From: Protea cynaroides
Lineage: Eukaryota; Streptophyta; Magnoliopsida; Proteales; Proteaceae
Assembly: GCA_028583415.1 (NCBI GenBank)
Contig: CM053267.1
Coordinates: forward strand, 12,040,068-12,104,067
DNA length: 64,000 nucleotides
Reading direction: 5' to 3'
Below the pieces are notes generated by a model. That model was given only the letters and a program-made list of their open reading frames with translations, was not told the DNA's origin and ran no database searches. The translations under genes were made by a program, and so were the position numbers. This document shows positions 31,799 to 44,128 of the stretch, one piece after another (position 1 is the stretch's first letter; each line of letters begins with the position of its first letter).

Positions 31799-34700
31799 TC
31801 TTGGCTCCTCCAAGTAACTTTAACATAGTAAATGTCACGATTGCATAGACGTTGAACCTTCCGGCTAGTAATTTTAATTGGTGCTACTCCGAATGTCAAA
31901 TCATCAATTAGACCCGGAGGATCCGCTATTAGGACATGTGTTGGATCTCAGATGTACTTCTTCAGTAATGAGATATGAAATACATCATGCACACTTAACA
32001 TGGATGGGGATAGTGCTAATTGATACGCCACCTTCCCACGTTTAGCTAGAATCTCATATGGCCTGACGTACCTCAGACTTAGCTTTCCTTTCTGTCCAAA
32101 CCGTTTTAAGCCTCGCATAGGTGATATTTTCAAGAATACCTTATCACCTACGATGAACTCAAGGTCTCGACGTCGATTATCTGCATACTATTTCTGACGC
32201 TGAGCTATTCTAACTCTTTCCTTGATTATGTCGACTACTTTGTAAGTTTCTTCCACAAATTCAGGGCCCACAATTCTTCCCTCTCCAACTTCGTTCCAAA
32301 AAAAAGGAGTTTGACACCTCCTACCATACAGTGCTTCATAGGGTGACATCTGTATAGTAGTCTGATAGCTGTTGTTATAGGTGAACTAGATCAATGGTAG
32401 CTTCTCATCCCATGATCCTTTAAAATCAATAACCCAAGCTAGGATCATGTCTTCTAGAATTTGAATAGTACCCTCCGACTGTTCGTCAGTCTAAGGGTGA
32501 AATGTCGTGCTAAACTTCAATTTAGTTCCCATAGCCTTTTGTAATCCTTCCCAGAACCTTAAGGTAAAGTGTGGGTCTCTGTCGGGCACAATGCTTTCAG
32601 GTACACCATGTAATCTGACAATATTATCTACATATAGCTTAGCTAACCTATCTAGAGTATACTGAGGTCATATAGGTATCAAAATGAGCTGTCTTAGTCA
32701 AACGATCCACAATAACCCAGACCGCGTCAACTACTCGGGGAGTCAATGGTAACCTGATGATGAAGTCCATAGTGATGCAATCCCATTTCCATGCCGGTTC
32801 TGGTAGTGGCTGCAACAATCCTGCAGGTCTTTGCCTTTCAGCCATTACCCATTGATAATTCAGGCATTGAGACACAATTTAGCTACATCTGCTTTCATTC
32901 CTCTCCACCAATATAGTTTCTTCAGATCATGATACATCTTTGTACTTCCAAGATGTACCGAATAAGCGGTGGTGTGGGCTTCCTTCATTAGTCTGTATCT
33001 AATATCCAAGTTTTCATTTTCAGGAACACATACTCTCCCTTTGTATCTTATTACTTTCTTAGAATCCAAACTCAAGTCAGGGTTAGTCCTATCTTTTTCA
33101 AGGTCTTCTTGCACCGTTCTCAAATAAGGGTCTAATTTAATAGCTGCTTTCACTTCGTCTATAGATCAGGGACAATCTTCAATGTAGCAAACATGTTTGA
33201 GAAAAGATGAATAAACCCTTGGTTAGTTGATTCATCTAGAATAACAATCACTAACTACTCTTTATCGTAACTAAATACTCTTCCTGTGACACACACTACA
33301 ACATTTGTAATAGCTTCTTCTTGGGATTTTGTCATAGCTTTCCTACTTAATACGTTAGCAACTACATTAGATTCTCCTAGATGATACTGGGTATTGCAAT
33401 CATAATCCTTCAGTAATTTCAGACATCTTCTCTATCTCTTGTTCAACTCCTTCTGATTAAAAAGATGAGTGAGACTCTTATGATCTGATTTAATCTGAAA
33501 TTTCTCTCCATATAAATAATGTCTTCATATCTTGACAGCATGTACCACCGCTGCTAACTCCAAGTCATGAGTCGGGTAATTCTCCTCACGCTCTTTCAGT
33601 TGTCTTGAATCATATGCAATCATGGGTTCACCTTGCATTAACTAGCATCCTAAACCCAATATGAAAGCATCGATGTTTAGGATAAAAGGTTTCCCTAGTG
33701 CCAAAACGATCAAGATGGGAGCTGATATCAACCTTGCTTTTAGAGTCTAGAAACATTCTTTGCAATTCTCAGTCCAAATAAACTCCTCTCCCTTCCTGGT
33801 TAGCTTGGTAAGAGGTATTGCGATCCTAGAGTAGTCCTCTATGAATCATCTATAATAACCAGCTAAACCCAAGAAACTTCTGATCTCTACAATGTTCTTT
33901 AGGTGTTTCTCACCATACGATCACTTTTATCTTAATAGGGTCCACCTTTATTACTTTTGATGATACTCTGTGACCCAAGAAGATCACTTAGTTTAACCAA
34001 ATCTTACACTTCTTGGACATAGCATAAAGCTTCTCCCTTTTCAACTGTTGTAAGGTTGCTCTAAAATTCGTTATAGGACTTTCTTTGTCTTTGGAATAAA
34101 CCAATATATAGTCTATAAAAATTATTACTGACGTGTCCTATACATTGTGAAATACTCGGTTCATATGTTTTGTAAAAGATGTAAGGGCATTGGCTAATCC
34201 AATAACATAACCAGGTACTCATAATGCTCATTCTCGATTTTAAAAACTATCTTCGGAATATCACTATTCAAATTCTTCAGCTGATGATTTCTTGACTGAA
34301 GATCAATCTTAGAAAATACCTTTGCTCCTGGCAACTGTTTAAACAAGTCATTGATCTGAGGTAGTGGATATCAGTTCTTAATCGTGAGCTTGTTCAATTC
34401 TCGATAGTATATACACAGACAAACACTACCATCCTTCTTCTTTACGGGCCACACTAGTGCTTCGCAGGTGGTATACTGGACTGGATTAAACCTTAGTCTA
34501 ATAACTATTGTAGTTGAGTCTTCAATTCCTTCAATTCTATAAGAGCTATTCTATAGGATGCCTTAGACATAGGTGTCTCCCCTGGTAACAAGTTAATAAT
34601 GAACTCAGTCATACGATCAGGTGGTAACCCAGGTAATTCTCCTAGAAACACATCAGGAAATTTACACATCACAACAATATCTTCCTTCTATGGTGCTTCT

Positions 34701-34960
34701 TTAGTAACGTCCACCACAAATATCATATATCCAACTCTTTTCTTTTCAAGGAATCTCTTCGCCTTTAGTGCAGAGAGGATAAGCCTTTGCTTCCTAGGCA
34801 ACATATTTCCAATAAAACTAAATTATGTGTCATCTTTGTTCTTAAATGACAACCTCTTCTATGCATAAAACATCTTCGTAGATTGTTGACAACCAGTCTA
34901 TCCCCAAGATGACGTCAAAGTCTATCATCTCAATTAAAACTAGGTTGCAACTCAATTCTG
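31799..34960 (-). pseudogene. pol: pol (D), heavily decayed
   Basis: Minus-strand similarity to the other pols is continuous but very broken. Integrase C-terminal part (GQKGKLSLRYVRPYEILAK) at 32110-32040. Integrase core MDFIIRLPLTPRVVDAVWVI at 32775-32710. Zinc finger region (HTTAYSVH, YWWRGMKADVAK) near 33010-32880. RNase H near 33640-33450. RT near 34450-33950 with the FIDD box degenerate. Protease C-terminal part (DFDVILGIDWL) near 34925-34890, after which homology stops. No open segment exceeds about 100 codons. Confidence 0.85.
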
Positions 34961-36080
34961 TCCATCCATATGATTCGAACATTGTTCATAATACTCACCT
35001 ATGCAACATTTAGTCCAAAAGGGCTTGAACTAGCAAAATCTGGTTTAAAGTTCTTAAGAGCTTGTCTAGTTCCTTCATCTCTTATGATTTTTCAAAGAAT
35101 AACGCCAATAATCTCATATCCCAAAAAGTTCAATAGCTTACACCTCTTTTATCATTGCTATTCTACCCTGATCTCTCTATCATATACCTCAAAAAGTATC
35201 TTGTGATTGTTACTCACTTCATGTCCCAAGTTTAGCTATAAGCATTAAGGTATATGCTTATAATTTCATTAATTCTGCCAAACTTTCTTGATCTTTACTT
35301 AATCATTTCATTTAACATTGGGCATAACTCAGTATTACTTGTACTAATTCAAATACTATCAATGCCACCATTTTCGATTTTATACTTGCATCCACTCTTA
35401 GATATGCCTTAGAAATCTTCTTCCTTGTCATACTTCATAGCGATATAGCCATCTTTAATTCTATTCGAGCGCTATCTACTATTTACTAGCTGCTCTTGGA
35501 AGTTTTCACTTCTTGCTCGTGCACTCTTTTACATACCATGACTCCTATACATCCATATATCCAACAATTTTAAGGTAGATTATCCATTACTTCATCTGAG
35601 GTTTCTTGGCTATAGAGATTTATCTGAATCCAATCATCTTCCATAATTTTCCTTATTAATTAAGCCTCTTATCATTGGTGGTCAGAAAATATAAGAATCA
35701 AAATATTTATCCAAAGTGATTCACTTCCTTCTTTCGAATTTAGTATGATGACGAACACTTGTTCTATCTAATGAACTTTGGTTTAAAGGATCAAGAGTAA
35801 ATCTATGGTAATCAAACCAACAACCAAGGACCATTAGTTGCAAGGTAGTCTAAATACATGGAAGTATATAATGTCATTGGTCAAGGCACTACAAGAGTAA
35901 ATCTGGAGAAATTTTGGTACATCAATAAATTAGGTATAAATTGAAAAGAATTACGTTCAAAATGATTAAACCTTTAACTGTTCATTCAGTTGATATCTCT
36001 ATTCATGTTATCGATCATGAGAGTAGCTTAGATTGGTATAATCAAGACTAATTCTAAGAAAACAATATCTATAACTCTTA
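34961..36080. other. Unassigned AT-rich stretch inside element D
   Basis: About 1.1 kb occupying the place of the protease start, zinc knuckle and most of capsid. I see no gag or pol similarity, no clear LTR ends and no long open frame. Could be an old secondary insertion or sequence decayed past recognition. Confidence 0.4.
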
Positions 36081-36690
36081 TTGACAGGTTGAATTGAGAA
36101 GGTATCCTGTCAAGGCACGAGAATTTAAAATCAGGTATGTGCATCCTCTATAATCATAAGAGTAAGTCAATGATGCACCGCATCCTATATAAACCTCTCT
36201 AGTTATATGGCCACAATAGATTTGATCACTTGCCAAAAATGTCCGAGGCTTCATCTTCAAAAGACATTCTTCAATCCTTGTTGGATCATTCTGCCATGAT
36301 GCAGCTATCCCATACATCAGTTGTTGATAAGGGTAACCACCTTGATACACTGCTTGTTGTGCACTAAACTTTTACACTGGGATATGTGTTACTGGGACCT
36401 ATGGTATGGTAGGCACTGTGTTACGACTAACATGTGTTGGGGGTACAGTGTTGCTACCAACAGGTACTGTATGTGGTCTGACCCAAAGGTGTTGGTGTAG
36501 CATTGGCAACTTGGATAGTGATTTTCATGACAACTTACATAGTCAGTCTTATCTATTGTTGCTCTTGCATTTTGTCAGCCAAGTTTATTACAACAATAGT
36601 CAAGGTAGTTGGTAGTCCAAGTAGATTGGCTGGAGTGGCCTGGTTGTTCACCTCCTTTGATTTGCTCCAATCTGATTATCATTATTTAGT
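36081..36690 (-). pseudogene. gag: gag N-terminal fragment (D)
   Basis: Minus strand. ATPANLLGLPTTLTIVVINLA near 36640-36580 matches the NPANLPAPPTDLAT region of other Gags, followed by a Gln-rich segment, a Val/Pro/Thr linker, and PYQQLMYG...ECLLKMKPRTF near 36330-36240, matching LVERFLKMKPKEF. Then homology fades near 36180. Multiple stops and shifts. Confidence 0.65.
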
Positions 36691-36724
36691 ATCTACTCAA
36701 ATGAGTTTTCACTACCCGTTCTCG

Positions 36725-36833
36725 ACCCAGATAGTGGTGGGGTCAAGTTGCAACCTCTTATTAATGCTCAGCGGACAATGGATGAGCATGTGGTGGATCT
36801 CACTCTGAGTCTCCATGTTACCCAAGAGTATAC
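36725..36833 (+). pseudogene. aORF C-terminal stub (D)
   Basis: Plus strand, LINAQRTMDEHVVDLTLSLH and VTQE, matching the coiled-coil end of the antisense gene. It directly abuts the gag N-terminal region, so the N-terminal part of aORF and the divergent promoter are deleted, as happened separately in A. Confidence 0.6.
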
Positions 36834-37273
36834 CATTATCTTATTTTATAGTTACTCTCATTTTTGGTGTATGGCCATTGTTCTTCTATCTCTGTTGGAT
36901 TTAGCCCGAGATCTTTCCCTTTACCTCTATAGGGATTTAGGCGTTACTAGCCATTTTTCTTCTTCCTCTGCCATACATCAAGTTTCACATCTTATGAGTA
37001 CCAACTCGGTATTCCAATTTTTTACTTTATAGATGCTCCCTTCTTGCTACTGTACTATATCCTTTGTATACTTAGACAACTGCCTGACTTATAGATCGTA
37101 CCCTATATTATTTATTTATCAGGATATATTTATATTTTCTTTTTCTGTCTGTGTATACATATGGTTCTACCTTTTATATGTACAATATTGTCTTGTTTAA
37201 GTTCTGTCTCAACCAACACAGGTGCTCATGGACTCTAGTAGATGTATTCAAGTTTGATGGGCAAGGCTTGAGA

Positions 37274-37285
37274 GCCCTGATACCA
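37274..37285 (-). other. Primer binding site, one mismatch (D)
   Basis: GCCCTGATACCA against the usual GCTCTGATACCA, three bases from the LTR edge. Confidence 0.85.
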
Positions 37286-37288
37286 AGT

Positions 37289-39625
37289 TGTCAAACCCCA
37301 ATTCTAGACTAACCAGTGGTGTAATTAACCGTCATGAGAACCAACGATTCAAACCAGGATCATGTATAGGCTATGCCAACCATTTTAAACCAAAACACAT
37401 TCCACAATAATAATCAAAGTAAATAATAAATAAATAGCTGAAGTCTTATTAATAATGAACTGAGAGTCTACAGTGATAATTAAATATTTAACAAGTTATC
37501 TTCAAGTAATCAAAACATAATTAATACTGATTCCAAGTATCACAATACGAAAGTTAACCACTAAGCGTAAACATAGTTGAAACACTAGCTTGACGAGCCA
37601 TATTCGTCCTTCATAGCTTGCACATCCATAACCGCTGCATGTCCACACTTTGGCGTATTCATATAACCTTCAACCGTAACACCTGCAACAATAGAAACTA
37701 AAAAGAATTACATGCACGAAGGTCAGCTCTCCAACTTGAGCTTAGTGAGTGAACAAAATAATGCAACAAACATATGCATGCATTCAATTCATATCTTTGG
37801 TCTGGTTTATAAGTTTACAATGTGCTATAGAAAGGTCTGTGGCCCCCGCACCTCTATACACGAGTGTATGAATCCCCCCAATGGATCAAACACCATTGCC
37901 ATCCCACATGCAACCACCATGGAATAGAGATAGAGCTAAAGTGTCTGGATCAAACACCGCCAACACTTCCCTTGATGCCCTACCCATACCAACATGTAAG
38001 TCCCTATTGGCGAGGGATTACAAACTGGGCTCGCAACTAACCAATCCTAATGTCAAACAGTGTATCCAAGGCCACACACCAGCATCCCTCAATACGCCCA
38101 TAGAGATAGAGCTAAGGCCCCCTGACAGAGTCAGAGACCACATGATCTGAGACCACCTCCCCTGATGCCCTACGACGTAATAGTTCTGCTAAGGTAATGG
38201 CGATACGACGATGTTAGTAGGCAAGACTTGAGTAGAGATAGAGCTAGAGTCTGATGATGAGGTCAAAGAACACCATGCCACATCCTCCCCCTAATGCTCC
38301 ACTTGCATCCAACACACCAACCACACACATACATTCACATGTTTATTTTTAGCATCATCATCAACATCATGTTATAAATAAACAGAATTAAATATGCATG
38401 AGCAGTAATAGTAGGAATATTAGATGACATGCGAGATGCACATTACAATCATACAAACAAAGAATCAATCATGACATTGGACTCAATAAAAATAAACAAT
38501 TTGTAATTATCCAATTAGTTTAGGTCTTGTTCCCTTACCTTTGATCAATGGTTGTTCCTCTTCCAAGCTTTGTAAATTACTTTTGGACCACTTGGAAACC
38601 TAATAAATTTATGGATTCTAAGTTAGAGTTCATATCCATTAATTACAGTATTTAAATGTCCCATCTGGAATCAATCAGACCTCCAGAAGCTGAGTGATCG
38701 TATGTGTGGCTGCACCTGTGGTCTAAGTTTCTGTGACCATAAGGTCTGGGGTCGATACGTGTGGTCGCATATCATGCGACCACACCCTCCCTGGAACCTT
38801 TCCAAGGGCGTGTGGTAGAATATATGTGCCTCATGTGGTCGATCAAACTATGACCCCACGAGTGCTGGTCGACTTTTCACTCACAATCCAATACTTTCAT
38901 GTCTTGATTCCTTGGTCTATCATTATGATCCTTCCTATGATTGTTCTATGGCTTAAAATTCACACTTTTACATAATTCTTCACTTTAATCCATTCTCCAA
39001 GATCCCTTAGAGTTTTGTCCATGGTCTTAGGATTTAGATCTTACTTTGAATCACTATTTCCTCTATGATCTATTCTAGGCATTCAACTGATGTAGGGGAT
39101 GTTTTTATACCTTAAATTTGTTGAAGAATCAGAGCTCTCTCTGAAATTTCTTCTCTTAGTATTCCTCTTCAATTCTCCTTCTCTTCCTTATCCTCTCTTT
39201 CTCTCTCTTTTAGTTTGAGTTCTAAAAGAATGAAAATGGCTAAGAGACGTCCTATATATAGAGGGAAATCCTCTATGTAGAGTCCTACTTTGATTAGGAA
39301 AGAACCCCCTTCAGATTAGGATGGTTTCCTAATCATGGAGTTAGTTATAACATCGTATGGTCCCACGTGGGGTCACAGAACCCGTTGACCACACGTCCAA
39401 AAACTGATACCACACGTCCCAGACTCCAGTGGTCTCATTATTCTGAGGTGTGATCGACCCCACCTGTTTAGGTATGCGACCATACGCTCCTAATTAGATG
39501 ATTTTAGGTTCAATTTCATACCTAGCCTTGTGATTTCTTCACACACTTGGTCTGCTTGGTCCGACCATGATAGGAAGACCTGATACAAGGTGGTAAGACC
39601 GGATTTGTACGATACGGGTCTTACA
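37289..39625 (-). repeat. 5' LTR of element D (2337 bp)
   Basis: TGTCAAACCCC to GTCTTACA. Motif clusters of GTGGTCG/CGACCAC at 38690-38880 and 39355-39490. Donor-like AAG/GTAT at 39110. TATA-like CTATATATAG near 39250. Flanked on the right by sequence unlike any element here. Confidence 0.9.
37561..37682 (-). other. LTR exon-like block, degenerate (D)
   Basis: Still exactly 122 nt from CAG/GT to a TAG, but with an internal TAG at 37585-37587 and the cysteine motif altered. Confidence 0.35.
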
Positions 39626-40130
39626 CCCTCTAACATCACATCCTGAACCACTCACACCTATTATCAACCCCAACCCACTTGTAGTCTAGCTATGCAATCC
39701 ATCGGCCACCTTATCACACCCCACCTTGAACCCGCAACTCAGATCGATCCGCTGTTACAACTCACCGACAACCACAAACCTGTAGCACTCACTAGACCAC
39801 TTATTCTTCCCTATCGACCGACCTCTTCCTACCCATTGTACCTGATTAGTCATGCATGCAATCCCACTGACTCTGCTGTTCTTGATTGCTGATCAGCTAC
39901 TGTCTCTTGGCCGAGATATTTTGAGTTTGAATCTGATTTCTGAATTTATTTTACTCCTAATTCAATTGATGGTCGAGTGTACTTAATATAGGTCTATTTA
40001 CTGGATTCTGTTAGTATCAACATCTGGCTATTCTTTACCCATCAGTTGTCATTAAATTCATATTCAGTTACACATTAAACTTTGTCCTTCTAAGCATTAA
40101 ATTTATGCATTCAATTATAGTTATGGTGTT
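39626..40130. other. Unique-looking flanking DNA
   Basis: Begins right after D's LTR. C-rich on the plus strand to about 39890, then AT-rich. No gene, repeat or RNA recognised. Probably sequence into which D inserted. Confidence 0.4.
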
Positions 40131-41340
40131 TTTGGTGTAACTAAAAATCATGGCTGTTGATCTTAAATGTAATGTGATTGATCCGACCATATTACTTGAA
40201 TTTCAATGAGATTGATATGGCCATATGTTTGGAATTTTAATGAATTGATCATGGCCACTGATTTAGAATTTTAAAGCAATGGTAACACGACCATTGATTT
40301 GGAATTTTAATGTGATTAAGAAATGATCAAAATTTTGGAATTTTACGAGATGAAAAAATCACACCATTGATCTTGAAATTCGAAGTAATTGAAATATGGC
40401 CATTGATCATGAATTTTTGTGAGATAAAATATGGCCATTGATCTTGGATTTCTGAGTGATTGAATATGGGCCATTGGATGTTGATTTTGAAGCTAAACTG
40501 TTAGATGGTCATTATGAGTGATTAAAATGTTTTTTTAAAGGTTGGATTGTTATTTTGAGTGATCTGAACCGTTGGTTTATCTTTGGGAGTGGTTTAAATG
40601 AATCTGAGCCATTAGATTATCATGATATGTGATTCAAATGATTTTTAATAGTTGGATTGTCATTTTGAGTGATCTGAACCACTAGATTATCTTTAAGACT
40701 GATTAAAATGATTTTAAATGGTTGGATTATCGTTTTTAGTGATCTAAACTGTGGGATAGTTATTGTGAGTGTTTTAAATGAATTTGAACCGCTGGATCTT
40801 GATCATGGGTGTTATAAATGAATCTGAACCATTAGATTATCTTTAGGATGATTTTTAATGAATTTGAATGATTGTATTGTCATGATAAATGATTTTGAGT
40901 GATTTAAACCGTGGGATTGTCATCAAGAGTGATTTAAATGAAAATGAATGGTAAGATTATCATTTTGAGTGATTTGAACCATTAGATTATCTTTGGGGTG
41001 ATTTAAATGAATTTGAACAGTTGGATTGTCATGATAAATGGTTTTGAGTGATTTAAATCATTGGATTGTCATGATAAATGGTTTAGATGAATTTGAACCG
41101 TTGGATCATACTCTGATCATGACTATAACTTGATGTGAGATCTGAGTCGTTGATATTGGCTGTTTTCATGAGATCTAAGGTTTTGATCATAATGATAACA
41201 TTTTGAAGAGATCTAACAGTTAGATTGAAGATTTGATCTTAATACATTGTTAAATGGATAAATTGAATCCAAACCATTGATGGAGTATCTGATTTTGATG
41301 CATTGAGAGATTCACATTAAATCTCAACCATAGATCTAGA
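40131..41340. repeat. Degenerate interspersed/tandem repeat, units of about 35-60 bp
   Basis: Dozens of variants of GAACCGTTGGATTRTC and GAGTGATTTAAATGAA alternate along the stretch; the left part uses ATGGCCATTGATC variants. Period varies. No coding potential. AT-rich. Confidence 0.75.
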
Positions 41341-41499
41341 GATTTTGATCTGAAACACACTGAGACATACTTTCATTGAGAATAATATATAAGATGTCAT
41401 GACTGTCATTTTGATGTTCACATACTTGCTGCTATGCTTATTCACATGCTTTATTGCCATACTTAAGATGATACATATTGTTTTTTGCCATGTTTGAAT

Positions 41500-43218
41500 T
41501 TTCATTTTTGGCAATAACTTACTTTCTGCAACACCCAAGTCGAACTGCCATATCTGTACACCTAGCAGATATATTAGGTGTGGGGACGTGCATATAGGCA
41601 CCCACATTCATGGGAAGGGTAAAAATGAAAAATGATAAAAAAAATCTTAACCAAGAATCATAAAGCCTAGCCCAACACATTCCAAAATTATGGTTTTAGG
41701 TCAAGGGTAGTTTTAGAACAATCCCTACCCCTCAGCTCATCTTTCCTAAGATACAGAGACCTGGTTAGGTGTGATGTAAATCCAACCATAGAGCATTTAG
41801 GATCACCACTCTGATTTTGAAAGAATATTGCACTCAATGAAATGAATCGCTTTGGAACTACCCAGATCATGATTCTTAGGGCAAACCCTAAGATATATAA
41901 GAAATTTGGGAAGATTCCCAAGTATGGTTCCACAATCTCATATTTTAAGTCATACTTGTGGTTCTCTTGGACTGTACACACCTATTCTAAGTCATACCTA
42001 CGGTTCTCTTAGACTGTACACACCTGTTTTGAATCATACCTATGGTTCTCTTGGACTATACGTACTCTATCTCTTGACCTTTACCTGTGAGTGGATTGTA
42101 CACCCTTAAGTTCCTATACCGTACCTATGGTCTACTCGGACTGTACACGCTTTAGGTTCCTAATCCATACATGTGGTCCACTCAGACTGTACACCTTTAG
42201 GTTCCTAATCCGTACTTGTGGTTCTCTCTTACTATACACCTTTTAGGTTCTGAATCTGTACCTATGGTCCACTCGGACTGTGTAAACTTTAAATCTCCAA
42301 AGTCGTTCCTTCGATCCACTTGGGTTGTACACACTTCTGCCTTCTTTAGGATATCCACATTCATACCTCATCATATCCATATCTATCCACAACTCATCTT
42401 CGAACTACATTGTACCTGATTTCTAGGACCTTTAGAATACATAGGCAACTTAGAGGAATCTCCAAGTACGGTACCACATCTTAGTATCCTTAGGTCATCC
42501 CTATCCATATCATCATCCATATCCATTTTTCATATCCACAATCCACATAGGCTATCTAGATCGAATCTCAATCAACTATTAAGCATAAACTTCAACATAA
42601 ACAATTTAATCTAATGAAGCGCAAGCATAAATCAGATCCGTAAACTTTAATCGTACTCTGTTTGAACTACGTTATGGACTTGATTTTCAGGATGGAATAC
42701 ATAGACAATTTGGGATGGAGGTCTCCGATTCAATCCATCACGGACCATCTTTGGTTCGGTTCATTGTACATTATTTTGCTTATTTATTTTCAAAACATGA
42801 TTGGTTGAACATAGGTTAAAAGAACTTAAACACTTAGCATAGGATCCCCCATAAGCCCTAGTCATCCATTGACCATGAATGTCAGAACATAGAGTCTAAG
42901 GAAAGTAAAATCATATAGGAGGTAGATTTTCATATTGGCCAACTTTGGGTGCCTAACACCTTTCCAAACTGTACCTTGAACGCTTACCCATTCTCTAATA
43001 GGCCAAAGCTAATATGTTGTGTCATGAGTCAATAGAAGTCTTGTCCTATGATGAGACTACATTTGAAGTCCTAGACCTTAATCTAGGTGTGACTCCAAAT
43101 CATTACCGTCCATCAGCGTAGGTGGTCAAGATCAGAAAGCCAATGATCTTCATTTCTTAGGAAAACCCGAAGACTCTTAAACTTAAATTTTCCTCACCAA
43201 AAATATCTTGTCCTCACA
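41500..43218 (+). repeat. Unclassified repeat, possible LTR remnant of another element
   Basis: Contains a minisatellite at 41925-42320 and, at 42946-43010, TTTGGGTGCCTAACACC, a phrase I associate with U5 ends of Tat/Athila-type LTRs from memory. No ends, PBS or coding region found. Cut on the right by F's LTR fragment. Confidence 0.3.
41925..42320. repeat. Minisatellite, about 40-55 bp units
   Basis: Eight or more units of the type CATACCTATGGTTCTCTTGG + ACTGTACACACCT, later TCCGTACCTATGGTCCACTC + GGACTGTACACCTTTAGG. Spacing is irregular and divergence moderate. Confidence 0.75.
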
Positions 43219-44128
43219 GTACCCCTAGCCATTAAGGGGTTATGTAATGGCTTGGGTTCAATAAAGAATGGTATGATCATAGCTGCGATGCTTCCCATAC
43301 TCGACGTAGTGTCAATGGGCTGGCGAGTCGATAAGTGGGACTATCACCTCCTCAAGTGCCACAAGGTGGACTTGGGATGAGTTGTAGTCATGTGTGGACC
43401 AAAACAACGGACCCATACATAGGGGATGTTGCTGTACGCCAAGTGAGGCATCATCATCTTCTGGGAGTGATATGTTCAACCCGGGTATGTTTGTTGTATG
43501 CTGAGTGAGGCAGCATTCATCATGGTGGCCCATGAGTTGGCACATATAGTTATCTTACCTGACCGTAGTTAATAGTTGCATGCATTTGCTTATTGCACGT
43601 TTAGTTTTCTTGCTAAGTTTGGTGGTTGAGCTTACCCTCGTGCGCACAACAATTTTAGATCTTGCAGGTTCTTTGTTTGTTGCTTCGAGTAGCTTTTCAT
43701 CCAGTGTAGAGGATGAAAACTGCAAGCCTGAGGAGGAGATTCATGATCCTTAAGGTGATTCGTATAGTCTACTCATGGGCTTAAGTTATGCCTATGATTT
43801 TCTTTTACTCTATTAGATTTTGGGATTTATTTTATTTGGGATACGTTATTTAGATAAACATTAAACAATGTTCTTTTATTTGTTTTGGTTATTTTAGAAC
43901 TTGGATAATTTGGAATTGGAACATTAATCTATTAGATGTCAACTGAATAATCTGGTATTTTAATTATAAGACTTTCGCTATGTTTTACTCTCTTATTTTA
44001 ATAATTGGTTTAGTTGGAGATGTTAATTTTTTTACTTTGATAATTTTTGTAAGTATTTTTTGGAGATTGATATGTGGTATACCGTAATATGCTATCCTGG
44101 AAGGGATTTCTTATGCCCTAATAGGATG
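43219..44128 (+). repeat. 5' LTR fragment of F
   Basis: From TACCCCTAGCC onward it matches the reverse complement of G from 58626 downwards (AACAACGGACCCATA and many more). Ends at AATAGGATG, about 56 bp short of the LTR end expected from G, fused to protease coding sequence. Confidence 0.8.

Larger units (their letters stand above)
31799..39625 (-). mobile_element. Element D: old, decayed Tekay-like retrotransposon (minus)
   Basis: Starts abruptly in the chromodomain coding region next to B and runs right through integrase, RNase H, RT and protease remnants, an unassigned 1.1 kb, a gag N-terminus, an aORF stub, PBS and a full 5' LTR. Its left part lies outside the window beyond B and A. Most degraded member here, consistent with being the host of the other insertions. 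LTR word GTGGTCG/CGACCAC, as in B. Confidence 0.88.

Noticed and set aside
39692..39892. 66-codon plus-strand frame next to D
   Set aside because: Low-complexity Pro/Thr/His composition, no domain, no relatives in the window.
43312..43545. 77-codon minus-strand frame
   Set aside because: Inside F's LTR fragment; not open in G.
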